Source of the DNA: Warburgia ugandensis
Taxonomy: Eukaryota; Streptophyta; Magnoliopsida; Canellales; Canellaceae
Direction of reading: 5' to 3'
NCBI GenBank assembly: GCA_035236585.1
Contig: CP141130.1
Location: forward strand, 29,337,501 to 29,401,500
DNA: 64,000 nucleotides
Shown here: one piece after another, positions 1 through 12,180 of the stretch
How positions within the stretch are numbered: position 1 is the stretch's first letter
Layout of the letters: each line of letters begins with the position of its first letter
The notes under the pieces: generated by a model
What the model saw: only the letters and a program-made list of their open reading frames with translations
Told to the model about the DNA's origin: nothing
Database searches by the model: none
Position numbers and translations under genes: made by a program

Positions 1-1725
1 ATACCTTCTCTTCTTCCCAACTTTCTTTCTCAATATCCATCTCTATCTACATCCCTTTCTTTAAGGAAATCAACATGGGAATGAGGGGGAGTCACCTACT
101 TGAAAAGTGGCGCCTCCCAACATACAAAATTCCTTAAAGTTCTATATTTTCCACCTTAAAACCACTTTCCACCCTCCTTCTTAGCATCCGTACGAATTTC
201 TCATCCAAAAAACCTCTGAAATCTCCACATCTAACTCTTAAACCTCACTTTCCTAATACCTCCTAATTTCCTATTTAGTCTAGAGTCCTACTTCTAAGTT
301 ACCTTTCCGATCTCAATCCTTTCTATTCATCCTTATCCCGTTTCTCTTATCCATTAGACTAGAGTTCTAGCAAACCTCAAAAGCTGAAATCTTCTACAAA
401 TACTCAAGGCATCCTATGCATCAAAGTAGAACCAGCTTTCCATGTTTTTTTTTCACAAGCAAAGGAGCATCATACCTTGCTCCTTGGCTGCTCATCCAAG
501 CTTTCATGCCAACACACCTTGGATGTACTTAAGGGACCTTCAATGCCTCTCTCTTTCAGCCATCATCTTCCCTGCCAAAGCTTGCTTTCTCCTTCAAGTT
601 TCAAGCCTCGATTTTCCTTTAAGTTCAAAGCTTTTAAGGTTAGCTTTTCCTCTTGTTTTCTTTTCCTTAAGTGTTTTGTTTAATTCCAACCTTAGTTTCC
701 TTTGAACTTTGCTCTCTTTTTGCCTTAGTTTTCTTCGATTCAAAGATTGCTAGCTCATGTAGTGATAGCCAAGAGAAAGAAACCATTGAATCCACTTTGT
801 TTCAGTGCTTATTTCTATTTGAATCTCCTTGATTTTCCTTTTCTTAATTTCTTACTCCTTTCCATCTTCTACCTCCATACTTCATCTATTTTTCTCTCTT
901 TTGTTCATTTTTCTTTGCTGAACATGCATGCTACTTTAAGTGTGATTGTTGGACTATTTTGGAGTGGTTAAAGATAAGTTTTTGAACTGATTTTATGTTA
1001 TTGAAACTGACGCATCAATCACGTATATGTTCACTGGAATTGCAACTCTTTCCATGCAATGAAAAGTTCATAGTTTATGAAGTCACTTTAATTGATTTCA
1101 ACACATTGAAGTTCTTAAATTTTTTATTAGTTTACTCTTGGAATAAACATGCAACTTTCATGCCCAATCAACCATGTATTATAGTGCATCATTCCTAGTT
1201 GATTAATCATTCTTACTTCCATAAGTTCATGCACTCAAATTCCCTTAGATCCATGAATAGTTTGATTAATGCTTAGACCCATGTTGCACCTTAACTAATC
1301 TCTTTATTGCTTTCTTTAGATTACATGTGCATAATTCTAAAAATCATATGCCCCATCCCTCCACATCCTTAGAAGTTCCATGCACACAACTCCATGGAGC
1401 ACATGTGTGGTCCTTAAGGTAGTTTCTTTGATTAAATTGTGTGATCTTTAGTTTTGTTCTATCTTAAGAATTCTTGATTAAGTCACTACATTTTAGATTG
1501 TTTATAAAATTTAGAAGTTTTGTTTAAAAGTAATTATTTTCATCAAGTTTCCTTAGTTGTGCTTTCCAAATTCATGCATGTTTACTTTTTATTGTTAATT
1601 ACTTTCCTAGTTTAATCAATGGCATCTTCTTTGGCTAAGAAATAAAAGGTTTTAACAAGATCGACCTCACTCACGTGCATCTACTACTATAAATTCATGC
1701 GCTTGCAAATAATTTTATAGCTACA
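1..1725 (+). mobile_element. Ty3-type LTR fossil, left edge outside window
   Basis: This is pyrimidine-rich, non-coding sequence. A TATA-like 'ctacaaatactcaagg' lies near 398. The right end near 1665-1725 has the pattern 'gatcgacc...ttcatgcgcttgc', which is typical of the end of long plant Ty3/gypsy LTRs. The phrase 'tagtgatagccaagagaa' near 760 recurs near 56122 and the overall layout matches the block at 54590-57245, so both belong to one old repeat family. It is broken and heavily diverged. The start is outside the window, so its full length is unknown. Confidence 0.5.
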
Positions 1726-3411
1726 TCAGTGTTGTAGAATGGAACTCGCTTGTCGATGAGGAAGGCTTGTGTTTGCACACTAAGCTTACACTTACGTGTG
1801 CATAGTTCTTAGGAAATTTGACCTAAGGAAGGAACCATTTAATAGCATTGAGTAATGAAATATTGATATAAAATTTTTTGAAAATGTGCATTATCTCATT
1901 AAAGTTGTTCTCCTTCTTTGAAATATTTAGTCTTTGAGGGTAATGAGCCTTTGGAATATAAGGGGTATTAGGAAGGGGTTTAGATGAAGAGGAAGCTAAT
2001 GTACATTTTTTGGGATTGGGTAGCCTTCTCTTTCTCCTTAGTTTGTGGGGTTGCCCTAGTCTAACCTACCTAGTTGTCAATTTGCTTACCGCTTTGAAAG
2101 GTGGTAATTAACATAGCCCGATCATTTGATGTTGAGCCATTCTCAAATTGACCCTTGAGGTTGAGCAAAGGATGAAGAGGGAACTTTCCTTTTTCTCTTT
2201 TTCTAGAGCAACAAATAGCTGACCATCTGATACTCTAATTTTGCAAAAGAGTGTGAGTTGGCCTGCAAGGTCATTCCAGAATTGTATAGACCCTTGGATA
2301 AATATATTTAGTATATCCACCAATGATTGTTTCCTTTGCTACTGTAAAAATTGTTGAGGAAGGTGCTACTACTATAGCATTGGGTTTTTAGAAAAAGGTT
2401 ATTAAGGGGGATTCCTTGATTGGACCCTCTTGAAGGTTATTGTTCAACCATGAAAAGTTTGGATGCCTAGCCCATCCAAGGTTATAGGGGTTATTGCTAG
2501 GATTACAATATGCTTTCAAACATTTTACTACTTTGAAAAGAACTCAAGGAAACCAGAGCTTGATGAACATGATGGAGCAAAGTGGTTGCGACTGGAACAA
2601 ATTGAACAAAACCTTAGACAATGGTCATATAGAAGATATGTACATCATGAAAGCATCTAACTATTGGGTCAGATCATCTATCTTATCTACTTTATAGGTT
2701 AACATATCTATTTTGATGTAAAGATCAAAAGTGATCCCTATGTCATATAAACAACTTTTTCTTTCTGGCTACGAATTTCTTTCCTTTATGGTGGAATAAT
2801 CATATTGTTGGAAATTCTCAACAAGTGGCAACATTTCAAAAGCATGTCCTTCTAACATTCTCAGAATTCATAAAAATGCTCTCCCCCTTTCTATTGAAAA
2901 TTTATAATTTTCCTCTTGAGGGTGTTTGTCTTATGGATTGGGAAAAACTTATTCAGGAATTTCCTTAAAAGTTAATCCCATATGGTGATGGACCCTACTT
3001 TTAGCGCATTGTGTCATGCCTTAGCTTTGTTCTTTAATGAAAATGGGAAGAGTCCCAACCTAATAGAGTCATCAGATAAGTTAGTACTTCAAAGTAGAAC
3101 AAATATCAAGGAATTCCTTGACATGGTGGCATGGGTCTTCCTTGTCCAACTTGTAGAAAGTCAGCCGAAGTTGAATAACTCATGGCCTCAACTCAAAGTG
3201 ATATGCATTAGTCTCATGTAAAGCTATACATGACAGTGAGTTAAACTGGATAGGAGACCATCATATTGGGGTGCACCATTTAAGATCATGTGTGACTCTT
3301 CTTATTACGTGTTTGGCAGTGTTTTGGGGTAATGAGTTGCCAAACTTTCCTATGTGATCTATTATGCTAGTAAGACTCTAAATGATGCCCAACTGAACTC
3401 AACTCATGTGT
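1726..3411 (+). mobile_element. Internal debris of a Ty3/gypsy element
   Basis: No intact gene is present. Around 3276-3411 the plus-strand translation resembles the Ty3/gypsy RNase H start (PFKIMCDSSYYVFGSVLG, then a piece like the 'YYASKTLND' motif). The rest, including short open stretches near 2463-2660 and 2982-3221, looks like decayed gag/pol with no motif I can name. It lies between two LTR-like blocks (1-1725 and 3412-5113), consistent with the remains of one or two old elements. It is clearly non-functional, with many breaks. Confidence 0.5.
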
Positions 3412-5113
3412 GACACTTCTGATTATGTTTCCATCTCTTACTTTCCCTAGACCTTAGAGCTGTACCTTGGAGAAACAGAGGAGGAGAAATCACATTCACC
3501 AAATCTCCCCTAGATCCACATGTCCACATCCCCTGGAGAAGAGATAAGAGTCTCATCCATCCCCACTTCCCTTCCACCTTCTTCTCATTCCATTTATCAT
3601 TTTCCTTTCTTTCAAGCATTACACACATGCAAGCAACCCTTACAACTTACATGCATCATTGCATTCTTAGGCTTATACATCCCCTCCATCTTAGTCTAGC
3701 ATACCTCTTTCACCTAGATTTTACACGCACCCTCTTTAATGCTTCATTTTTACATGGACAAATATTAGAATCATACATTGGAATTGCATGCATTATCATA
3801 TCATTGCATGCATTCACCTTGTTTCCTTCCTTGCTATGTATTACATGAATAGCACTCCCTTTGGCCTTTAGATCTTACACACATCTTACCCTTATACTCT
3901 ACATGCATTAGTTTTTTTCCCTTGCATGCACAACACTTTAGATCTTGCCCACATTACTCTTTGTCCATTGTACACGTATCATCACTCTCTCACACCTTTT
4001 CTTTTTGTTGCACACATCTCCTCTTTATTTCACTCTCTTACTCATACCCTCGTCACCTCTCACTCTAACTTCCTTGCTTTAACATGCACCAATCTTCTTT
4101 CTCTTCTATTTTTCTTTTCTTTTGGGATTTGGGAACAAGAAGAAAAGGAAGATGCCTTGTGTCACTTCTATGACAGCCAAGGATTCTTCCAACCCTAAGT
4201 ATGTTGAGGAGAATCAAATCCTTGCACAAAGCCATCCAACATCCTTAGCTAAAGGCATCATATTGAAGAGTAGGAAGACTCTAAGTAAGTAGCTAGTTCT
4301 TTCATAATCTTCTAAGGCTAGAATTGGTGAGTCCTAAGCCAAGGTCCACTCCACTTTTCTTTTACTTTTTATAGTTCTTCATTAAGATAAGGGCACCTCT
4401 TTCTATGGCTAACCCTCCTTAGGATGAACAAAACTCTGATCATCTATTTTCTTTTCTTCTTAAAGGTTATCCTTTTTTATAGAGTATCTAGCTAAGGACA
4501 AGCAACATTGTTTTATTTTTCCACTCCATATCTTTTTTTTTCTTCTTCTTTTAAGGGTGGGGGTCTTTTAGGAAAAGTGTTAGGCACCTCTTTTCTATGG
4601 ATGTACTAATATTTCATCCCTAAGGATCATTGGATTGAGATTTCAACTTTGGGTAAGTGGCGTGCTGGGTTATAGATAAGAACAACTTGGTGGCAATTTT
4701 AGTGTATTATAGGTTGAAAAGAAGTACACATGCTCCTATTGAGTAACAAAACAGCCTACCATGGAATTCAAGCCCAGTTGAAGAAGTTCTAATTGCTTTC
4801 ATTTCTTTATTTCTTATGTATTTCTATTATTGCTTATGTATCAAATCCTTGTACATTCCATTAAGTTTATTTTCAATTTTTATTTAGTTTATTTCCTTGC
4901 ATACTTTCATTGCTTATTTCCCTTTTTTAGTTTACTTGTTTTAGTTTAATGCTTAGAATCCTTTACTTTCCTTTAATTGGCTAGGATAAAATAAAAATAA
5001 CATAAATTTTAATTGAAACTCCATTTTACGAGTCCTTGTGGGATCGACCCATATTTGCTTGTCTATAGTACAATAGATCCATGTACTTTTGGCACATTTA
5101 AAATTCACATTAT
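3412..5113 (+). mobile_element. Second Ty3-type LTR-like fossil
   Basis: Pyrimidine-rich non-coding block ending near 5035-5100 with 'cttgtgggatcgaccc...gatccatgtactt', the same end signature as at 1665-1725. The stretch at about 4130-4430 (gggaacaagaagaaaagg ... ggtgagtcctaagcc ... cctctttctatggct) is clearly related to about 63717-64000 at the other end of the window, so these are dispersed copies of one family. The short open frames here show no known domain. Confidence 0.5.
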
Positions 5114-7635
5114 CCTTGACCAAGCAAGGTTGGGGGGAGGGGGTCATTGTTGGGTTCCTTAGTTTAAAACTCTTGACTAGCCTTTTTCTTGTCTCCAAGG
5201 ATTTGTCAAATCCCTCACAATCCAAGCATCCTATCAAATTTGATCTAAGACATCCAAAAGTGCTACAATTAGTCATCTTTTCAATTTGGGATAAAAATGG
5301 CTCTTTTGGTCAATCCAAGCCATTAGATCCTTCCAAGGTAATAATGTTCACTCATCCTTCACTAGTCTTATTAATGCTAGGATGTTTCAAGAGATGTCTA
5401 CATAGATCTTGGCCATTCAAGGCTAGAATGCCCTTGATCTTTTTCAATAAGCCATCAATCTTAGAACCATGAGACACACCTATATCATTCTCCTAGGTTG
5501 AAAAATCTCAACCTCGAGTTGACCACATCTTCTTCTTCAATTTTCTTTAAGAAGCAAATAAATTGTACCAATCGCCTTCTTGAGATTTAATACATTTCTG
5601 GTATTTATTAGTGACTAAATCTTTATTCTGCACCACTCTCAACAGTACAATAAAAAATTCACAGCATCAAAAGAATCGCAACTAGTATAATCTATGGTAC
5701 TAATTACAGTCTTGATAAACTCAAGGTCTTGTTTACTCTCCTCATTGATTTGGGAAAAACACACCAATAGGTGTGATTCATGCATGTGCTTCTCCATTAA
5801 TGCCATTGAGGACATGAATCCACTCCTTACTAGTTTTATCATACTATTGTACCATGAAATTGTCGTTGCTAACATGTTCTGCAAATGCACCAATGAACTC
5901 AAATTTGTTAGTAAACTTCAAAACTATTTCTAATGAATCACATTTCATAATAAGACATGTAATAATGTCATTGTAGAAAATAGACAACATGCTTTCCATT
6001 GAGGATACATTTGCATGTTGTGGTAAAAATATCTGAATGGAGAGATCCGTCTTTTGTGTTTCAAGTGATAAAGATTTTTGAAGAGCTAAGTACCACTTCC
6101 ATGCTTGTAGTTTTTTTGCATATGAAATATTAGCGTGCTCACTCTCCATTAAATTCTCAAGCAAATTTGTGTTTGTAATTTCAATAGTTCTAATGCTTTC
6201 TTCTTTCAACAAAAGTTTATTCAAGAAGGAACTACTCAAGAAGTTCTCATTAGGATACTTATCAAAGATTGCTCCTTTATCATAGTTCGAATCATCCATG
6301 TATAAAATAGATGATGATGGAGTAATATCAAATCTCTCAAATGTTGAGGTATCAAGTGCATTGGAAGAGTCCTCTTGCAAATCATCAACATCAGATTTGT
6401 TATCTACTATAGCTATAAGCTATCCACGTATGCTAGTATAGACCTTTAGAAACATGCCTTGCTCTAATACCAATTTGACACCGAATAATCTAGTACTAAA
6501 AGTTTAGCACAAAATTAGTGAATTAAGTAACAAATAAAACATCTAATATATTTGTGGATACAAAATTTACCACCATAGTTTAAGTTGGGATTAGTCTTAT
6601 ACGGATATCAATACATCACCATCGTATTTAAGCACAAGCAATTCACCACTCTTGGATACACTTGTGCCACCAAGAGAAATAGAACTTAAAGATGAAAGAA
6701 ACTCGCCACCTTATGCATATAGTCTCATCACCTGAGGATAGAAGCTTCAACACATGCCACCACACTTAAACTCCACATGTGATATACAAATATCCAAGCT
6801 AAGATGCACTGTGGCCTACCTCAACTTATAATGAAAACACCTCCAAATTCTACCCTAAAAAAATGTTATAAGCAAAGTAGAAAAATGTCTCTCTATGCTC
6901 CTAACCTTAGAGAAAAATGTCCTTGATTTTTGTGTAGAAATTGAACTAGAAGCAGCCCCTATTAACTGATGTTCAACTAGGTATTTATAGATAGGAAGAA
7001 CCCTCCAACATTAGGCAACTACAAACTATTAAAGAAACCTTCTATTACATAAGGTGCTTGACCCACGAAAACTTTTTAATTATATGATCCTTAACCTTCA
7101 AGACTTTCTAAACATGCTCACTTGCTAAACCTTCTTTGAAGAGTTAGTAAATATTTCTAAGAAACTTCTAAATTCTTATAATAGACATTAGTAAGGCTGT
7201 AAACTTGTGAAATTTCCTACCTAAGACTTTCCAAATCAAAGAATTAGAATCCTTGACTAGTCAACCATTGACTCCTTGACCAAGCAAGTTTAGTGCGGAG
7301 GGAGCATTTTTTACTTCCCTTGTTTTGAAACTCTTGACTAGTCTTTTGTTTGTCTTCCAAGGCTTCATCCAATCTATCACAATCCAAGCATCCTATCAAA
7401 TTTGATTTAAGATGTCTAGAAGTTCTAAAATTAGGTGTCTTTTTTATTTAGCATAAAGACACCTCTTTTGGTCAATCCAAATCATTGGATCCTTCCATGG
7501 TAATGATGATTACACGTCCATGACCAGTTATGCCCCTTGTGCCTTGTTTCAAGTTGTTAGATCTTGACTGGTCAAGGCTAGATTATTGTTGACCTTCTTC
7601 AATCCACCATCAATCTTGGAATCATGAGATAGACA
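5114..7635 (-). mobile_element. Non-autonomous LTR retrotransposon fossil, minus strand
   Basis: Parts on the minus strand: 5' LTR at 6476-7635 (about 1,160 bp, beginning TGTCTATC and ending TGTCA); a primer-binding site at 6461-6472 reading TGGTATTAGAGC, close to the tRNA-iMet type TGGTATCAGAGC; an internal region of about 1.0 kb (5477-6460); and a partial 3' LTR at 5114-5476. The last matches the first 363 bp of the 5' LTR (7273-7635) at equal length but with many differences by eye, so the element is old. The iMet-type primer site suggests Ty1/copia relatives. No gag, protease, integrase or reverse transcriptase motif is visible, so it was probably non-autonomous. It is broken. Confidence 0.7.
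5844..6380 (-). other. Unrecognised 178-residue reading frame inside the LTR fossil
   Basis: This open frame starts about 80 bases downstream of the minus-strand primer-binding site, where gag would normally lie. The translation is soluble-looking and rich in Ser, Leu and Asn (begins MQEDSSNALDTSTFERFD; middle part KKLQAWKWYLALQKSLSLE). I see no CCHC zinc knuckle, protease or integrase motif. It could be a decayed gag-like sequence or host sequence picked up by the element. I cannot identify it, and it is treated here only as part of a fossil. Confidence 0.35.
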
Positions 7636-8369
7636 TGTGTCACGTGCACTTTTCCTTATCATTTTTTCTCAAAATAAGATTAATGGCAACTTAGAAGAAG
7701 GTGGGATGACCATAACTGGACACCATGTTCTCATTCCCAATGCAAGTAAAAAGTATGGTCAAGAATGTCGACAACAAGGAAGCATGTTTAATAACTCCTT
7801 CAGATTGAAAATGGCATAGGTTCGTCTTCCTAGCACTGCTTGTGGATTAGAGTTGGTGGTTCCTATCAGATCTAGATTTTGGTCAATTACTAAATTTAAA
7901 ACAGGGCACACCCAACAATGTGATTTTCCTTCTTTGCTTTTGAGAAATTAAGTAGTATGCCGTTGACCAACTTTTTCCCTCCCAACAAACTCTTAGATTT
8001 CCATAAATTTTAGGTTTTGTGTCTTCTTCTTTTTTCTCATCTTCCCTTTCTTTTCTTTTCTTTTCTTTTTTCTTTTTTATTGGAATTGATTGGGAGTCTA
8101 GTAGGTTTACATAGTCAAGAGGGAGTACAACCCTTTTTTCATGCTTGATACAACATTTTTACAAATCCAACTCATTCATCATGCTTAGAATACCAAAAAT
8201 AGGTTACCAATGAGAAATCAATGCATTTGGATAATTCTAATCACTTGTTTTAGATCTTTAAAAAAATTAACAAAAATGGATTATTGTGACTTTTGACCTA
8301 AAGAAACATAGGCTAAAAACATCTGATGGGATGTCTAAAATATCTAATCCACTCCTAACACAATGAATG
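7636..8369. other. Unassigned non-coding spacer with a short dispersed repeat
   Basis: No gene seen. Around 8226-8345 there is a roughly 120-bp sequence (...cacttgttttag...aaacataggctaaaa...tctgatg) that recurs, diverged, at about 14585-14700, so it is probably a small interspersed repeat. A TTTTC-rich run at about 8040-8075 is low-complexity sequence. Confidence 0.4.
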
Positions 8370-11300
8370 GGTTAGTGCAATGACCCTCAATTTTTGGTCA
8401 TTTTTGTGTATTATATTATGATTTTAGTAAAAATAAAATTAGAAATTTAATTCTGTGAAAATTGAATTCTATGAAAGTGACTCCCTTGAAAACTTAAAAT
8501 TTAGACTTGAAACTATCAAATTTAGAATGTAAGCATCGATAAGATTTGAACAACACTAATTTTGTATGAAATGAAGATTGGAACTGAAAAGTCCAAAAAA
8601 AAATTTTAATTAGAAGGGAGCCAAAATTGATAATGGCACCCCCTATTTTGTCTATTGTGGCATGCATCATGTGAAAATGGGATAAGACGATGGGGTGGGG
8701 CCACGAGAAAGGGGAAAAACTCAAGCAACCCACACCCCACTTTGACCTCTCTTTGGTGATGCACACAAGCTCGATCTCCCCATTCCCCAATGGTGATTTC
8801 CCTTCTCTGATCACCAGCAAAGGCGTAAAAAGCCTCCTGATTTTCTCCCTCCAATGTAGATGAAAACTTAGTAAATGATCCCTTTATGTCACCAACATGC
8901 ATAGGGTTTTCCCTATTTTTCCTTCTCCTCTAGCAAGATCAGCCACAACTGTTTCCTTTCTCATGGTCTGGCTTCTCTTTAGCACAGTTGGCCTAACACA
9001 CTGGTGCATTGTGCTGCCTATAGAGATCCCCATGGTTGCTATTTTATTTGCAAATCAGTGCAATTTACAGATCAGCACAATTAGCAGACCAAGCGCTTTC
9101 CACCATCCCTCCTCCCTCCAGTCTCTTTAGGATGGGTTTCAGGCGGTGACTGAGCAAAGACCACTGCCAGCCCTCATCCTCTCCCCGTTTCTCCTTTCTC
9201 TGGCTTAGCTCAACCCTCATAACAAGCCAGCCACCTGAGTTATCTCCTCCCCTATTGGCTTTTCCCCTCTCTGTTTCCCCATTCCAGACTCGTCAGCCTT
9301 GTTCTTTGTTTCCCTATTTTTGTTCAATATTAGGTTTGGGCGATGACCAAATTGTTAGCCGACGAGCACCACCAATCATCATCCCTCCCCCATTTCTCTC
9401 TCTCCCTTCTAGCCAGGCTTAGGCAGTGACCAAACTGACAACCACTACGAGCCACCATCTCCTCTTCCCCTATCTTCCATTCCCTCTTTCACAAGTTAGT
9501 GTTGAGTTAACTTGCCAAGTCAACTTGCTCCTAACTCGTTTTGGGGGGAGCTGAGCTGACACAGTGGACCTATTAACCCCTTGAACCTTAATCCTCTATT
9601 CTGGTCAATCTAGGAAGGATCTCAGAGTTTCAAGATAACCCTCACAACCCTTGCAATGTGAGGAACAATATCCATCTTCCCATTCATTGATCAGGGAAGT
9701 TTGAACCATTGATCGTGATCAGATCTTCGATCAAACGTTAGATCTTCTGATCTATGATGATCTGACCTTATTTTCTAATCTAAGTATCCAGCGTGATCCT
9801 CATGACGTGTAAATCAATATCCATATGAGATATCTTATATCTGAAGTATTTTGAGATGATTTAGACGATCTTAAACAACAACTAAGATCAACCGAGGATT
9901 CAGGTATGAAATTGGATCCAATTCGATGATCCATACCCTTCAGATGATTTATTGGGATTATTTGATTAGAGTTATTGATTTATTCATTGATCAAGGACGA
10001 TCAGGTGGAGAAATGTCATTAGATCGGTTGATGATTTATCAACACGGACAAGTGGATATCATTCAAATGGACTTACATGAGGTGGTGGGATTGAGGCAGA
10101 CTGATTTAGTGTGGAGTCTGACTATGACTTGAGAGGTACAGACAAGTTATTTTTAGTTTGAGTTAAGTGATGACAATTAATAATGGGCATGCTTCTATTT
10201 TTAAATTTCATACATACATGGCATTGTATTACTATTATATCATGATTTCATGTTGAGATATTGAGTTTATTTACTAGTGATTCACATGCACATGATATGA
10301 TGGATTAGTATTTATCCACGAGGCATGATTTGATCATGATTTAGTCATATTTTATGAGTGATATTGATGATACATGATTTTAATACACTTTTGCAACCTG
10401 TGAGCTCATTACATAGTGGTTATGCTTACTATGACATATTGAGGCATATGGATGCCTTATTTTTATCACTTATTTATCCATGGATTTGGTGGTGGAGGCT
10501 TGGTGGCTGATCCTTGAGAGGTTAACCTGGGATGAGGGGTAGTGCCTTAGGATGGTGAGCCACAAGCGCTCCTAGATCTCATTATTCATTAGAGGATTTC
10601 ATTCTATTTATCGACTTCGAGTTGTCAGATGATTTTTGTGTTTTATGAATTTATGACGGGTGTTTCTACCCAGTGAATGCTATGCTAGGAGGGTTATAGG
10701 GCTGGCCACCCACCCTCTGATTTGTAATGATAATGATTAGACACTTGCCCCATGGAAGGACGAACACCGTAGGGAGTGGTATCATGGGTAGTCCATGCTA
10801 TGGTTTTGATCCTCACCCATGTGGGATGGATGCCTAGTCTCTCATTCTGGTGATAACGTGGAGCGATAGTGGTAGACCCGGGAGTTGGTTATCATTGCAG
10901 TATGCTGCCCATACACTTCTTGATGATTGGTTTTATCATACAGTGCAGAGACTACACCAAGATGAATGTTCCCTGTGTACACACGGCATGATGACATGTC
11001 TTGAGGGGTGATTGTGTTGTAGTCATCCCTAAAAGGAACACGTGTAGGGGAGTGGTATGAGTACTCATGATTGGATTTACAAGTATGTGGTGCACTTGTG
11101 GGACCCTCATATTAGGGTGCCCCCCATTGATGACCTTGCGCATTTGACCCATTACATTGATATGATTTTGACACTCTTGGGACCCGCATGTGAGGATGCC
11201 CTTGATGATGATATGCACATTTATTAATATATTCTCTGAGCTTTTGACACTCTGTTTTGACGTGGCTTTGTCATATTTATAAGTCTTATAAGCTCAAATG

Positions 11301-12180
11301 ATTTTGCATGTTTTTTAAAACACGCATGTGGTGTAGATGCATTGTTATGTTTTCGATAGCATTGAGCTTTGATGTCTTTATTATAGCACAATGATTTGAT
11401 TGATTTTGTATATCTTTATGCTCTATACCATATTTTGCTCTCATTATCAAGATTATATTATAGCTATTTGCATTGGAAAAGTTGATGTTGCATGCCCTGA
11501 GATTGATTTCATAAACTATTCATTTTATGCCAATATCATGAGAATTTATTATTGTTATCATTGCCTACACAAGCATAGCTTACTGAGGCATTGTAATGTT
11601 TTTGCAATGCCTCAAATATAGAGAGAGATGGCAGGTTTGACATGCTGAAAGAGTAGTGAGGGCGTTGGTGGCCTTGAGCAAGGGATGGAGGAGATTTTAG
11701 AAATGGACATGGTTTGTTCAGAACCTTACCTCCATATTATTTATGGATACATTGTGAATTGGATGTATGGGTGTATCTACATTGGATGTAATGACTGTGC
11801 ATGGACAGACCTTAGGCAATGTTATTATCTCTTTGATTTTTTTTACTTTACTATTAAGGTATATGGTTTTATCAAAATTTGTAATTTATTTGATAGATGA
11901 ATATGGAGACTGAGTCTTCTAGGTTCTGTATTTATGTTTATTGTATATCAAGTGTTGTTATATCGTATGTGTTACATGTGATAGTTCAAAATATAGAGGA
12001 GATTGTCGAATTTTCGATAGAAATGAAAATGTCATTTGACCATTAAATCCGTGATGTTGTGGTCATATGACTCCTGGGGTTTTGAAATGCACGCTTTGTA
12101 TTCGAGTTTTCATTTTCCGTTGATTTTTAAAATCAAAATTCTTAAAACAGGAATCCCAACTTTTTAAAAATTGGTATTAT
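8370..12180 (+). repeat. LTR-like repetitive block, probably Ty3/gypsy-derived
   Basis: No coding sequence. The stretch at 9600-12150, with GATC-rich phrases and 'gggtagtccatgctatggttttgatcctcaccca' type wording near 10790-10830, resembles long LTRs of plant Ty3/gypsy elements that I recognise only by texture. An imperfect internal duplication lies at about 11091-11220, where 'gggaccctcatattagggtgc' echoes in 'gggacccgcatgtgaggatgc' 78 bases later. No PBS, polypurine tract or pol motif was found, so family and boundaries are uncertain. Short frames at 8606-8902, 9926-10132 and 10952-11218 have no recognisable domain. Confidence 0.35.
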
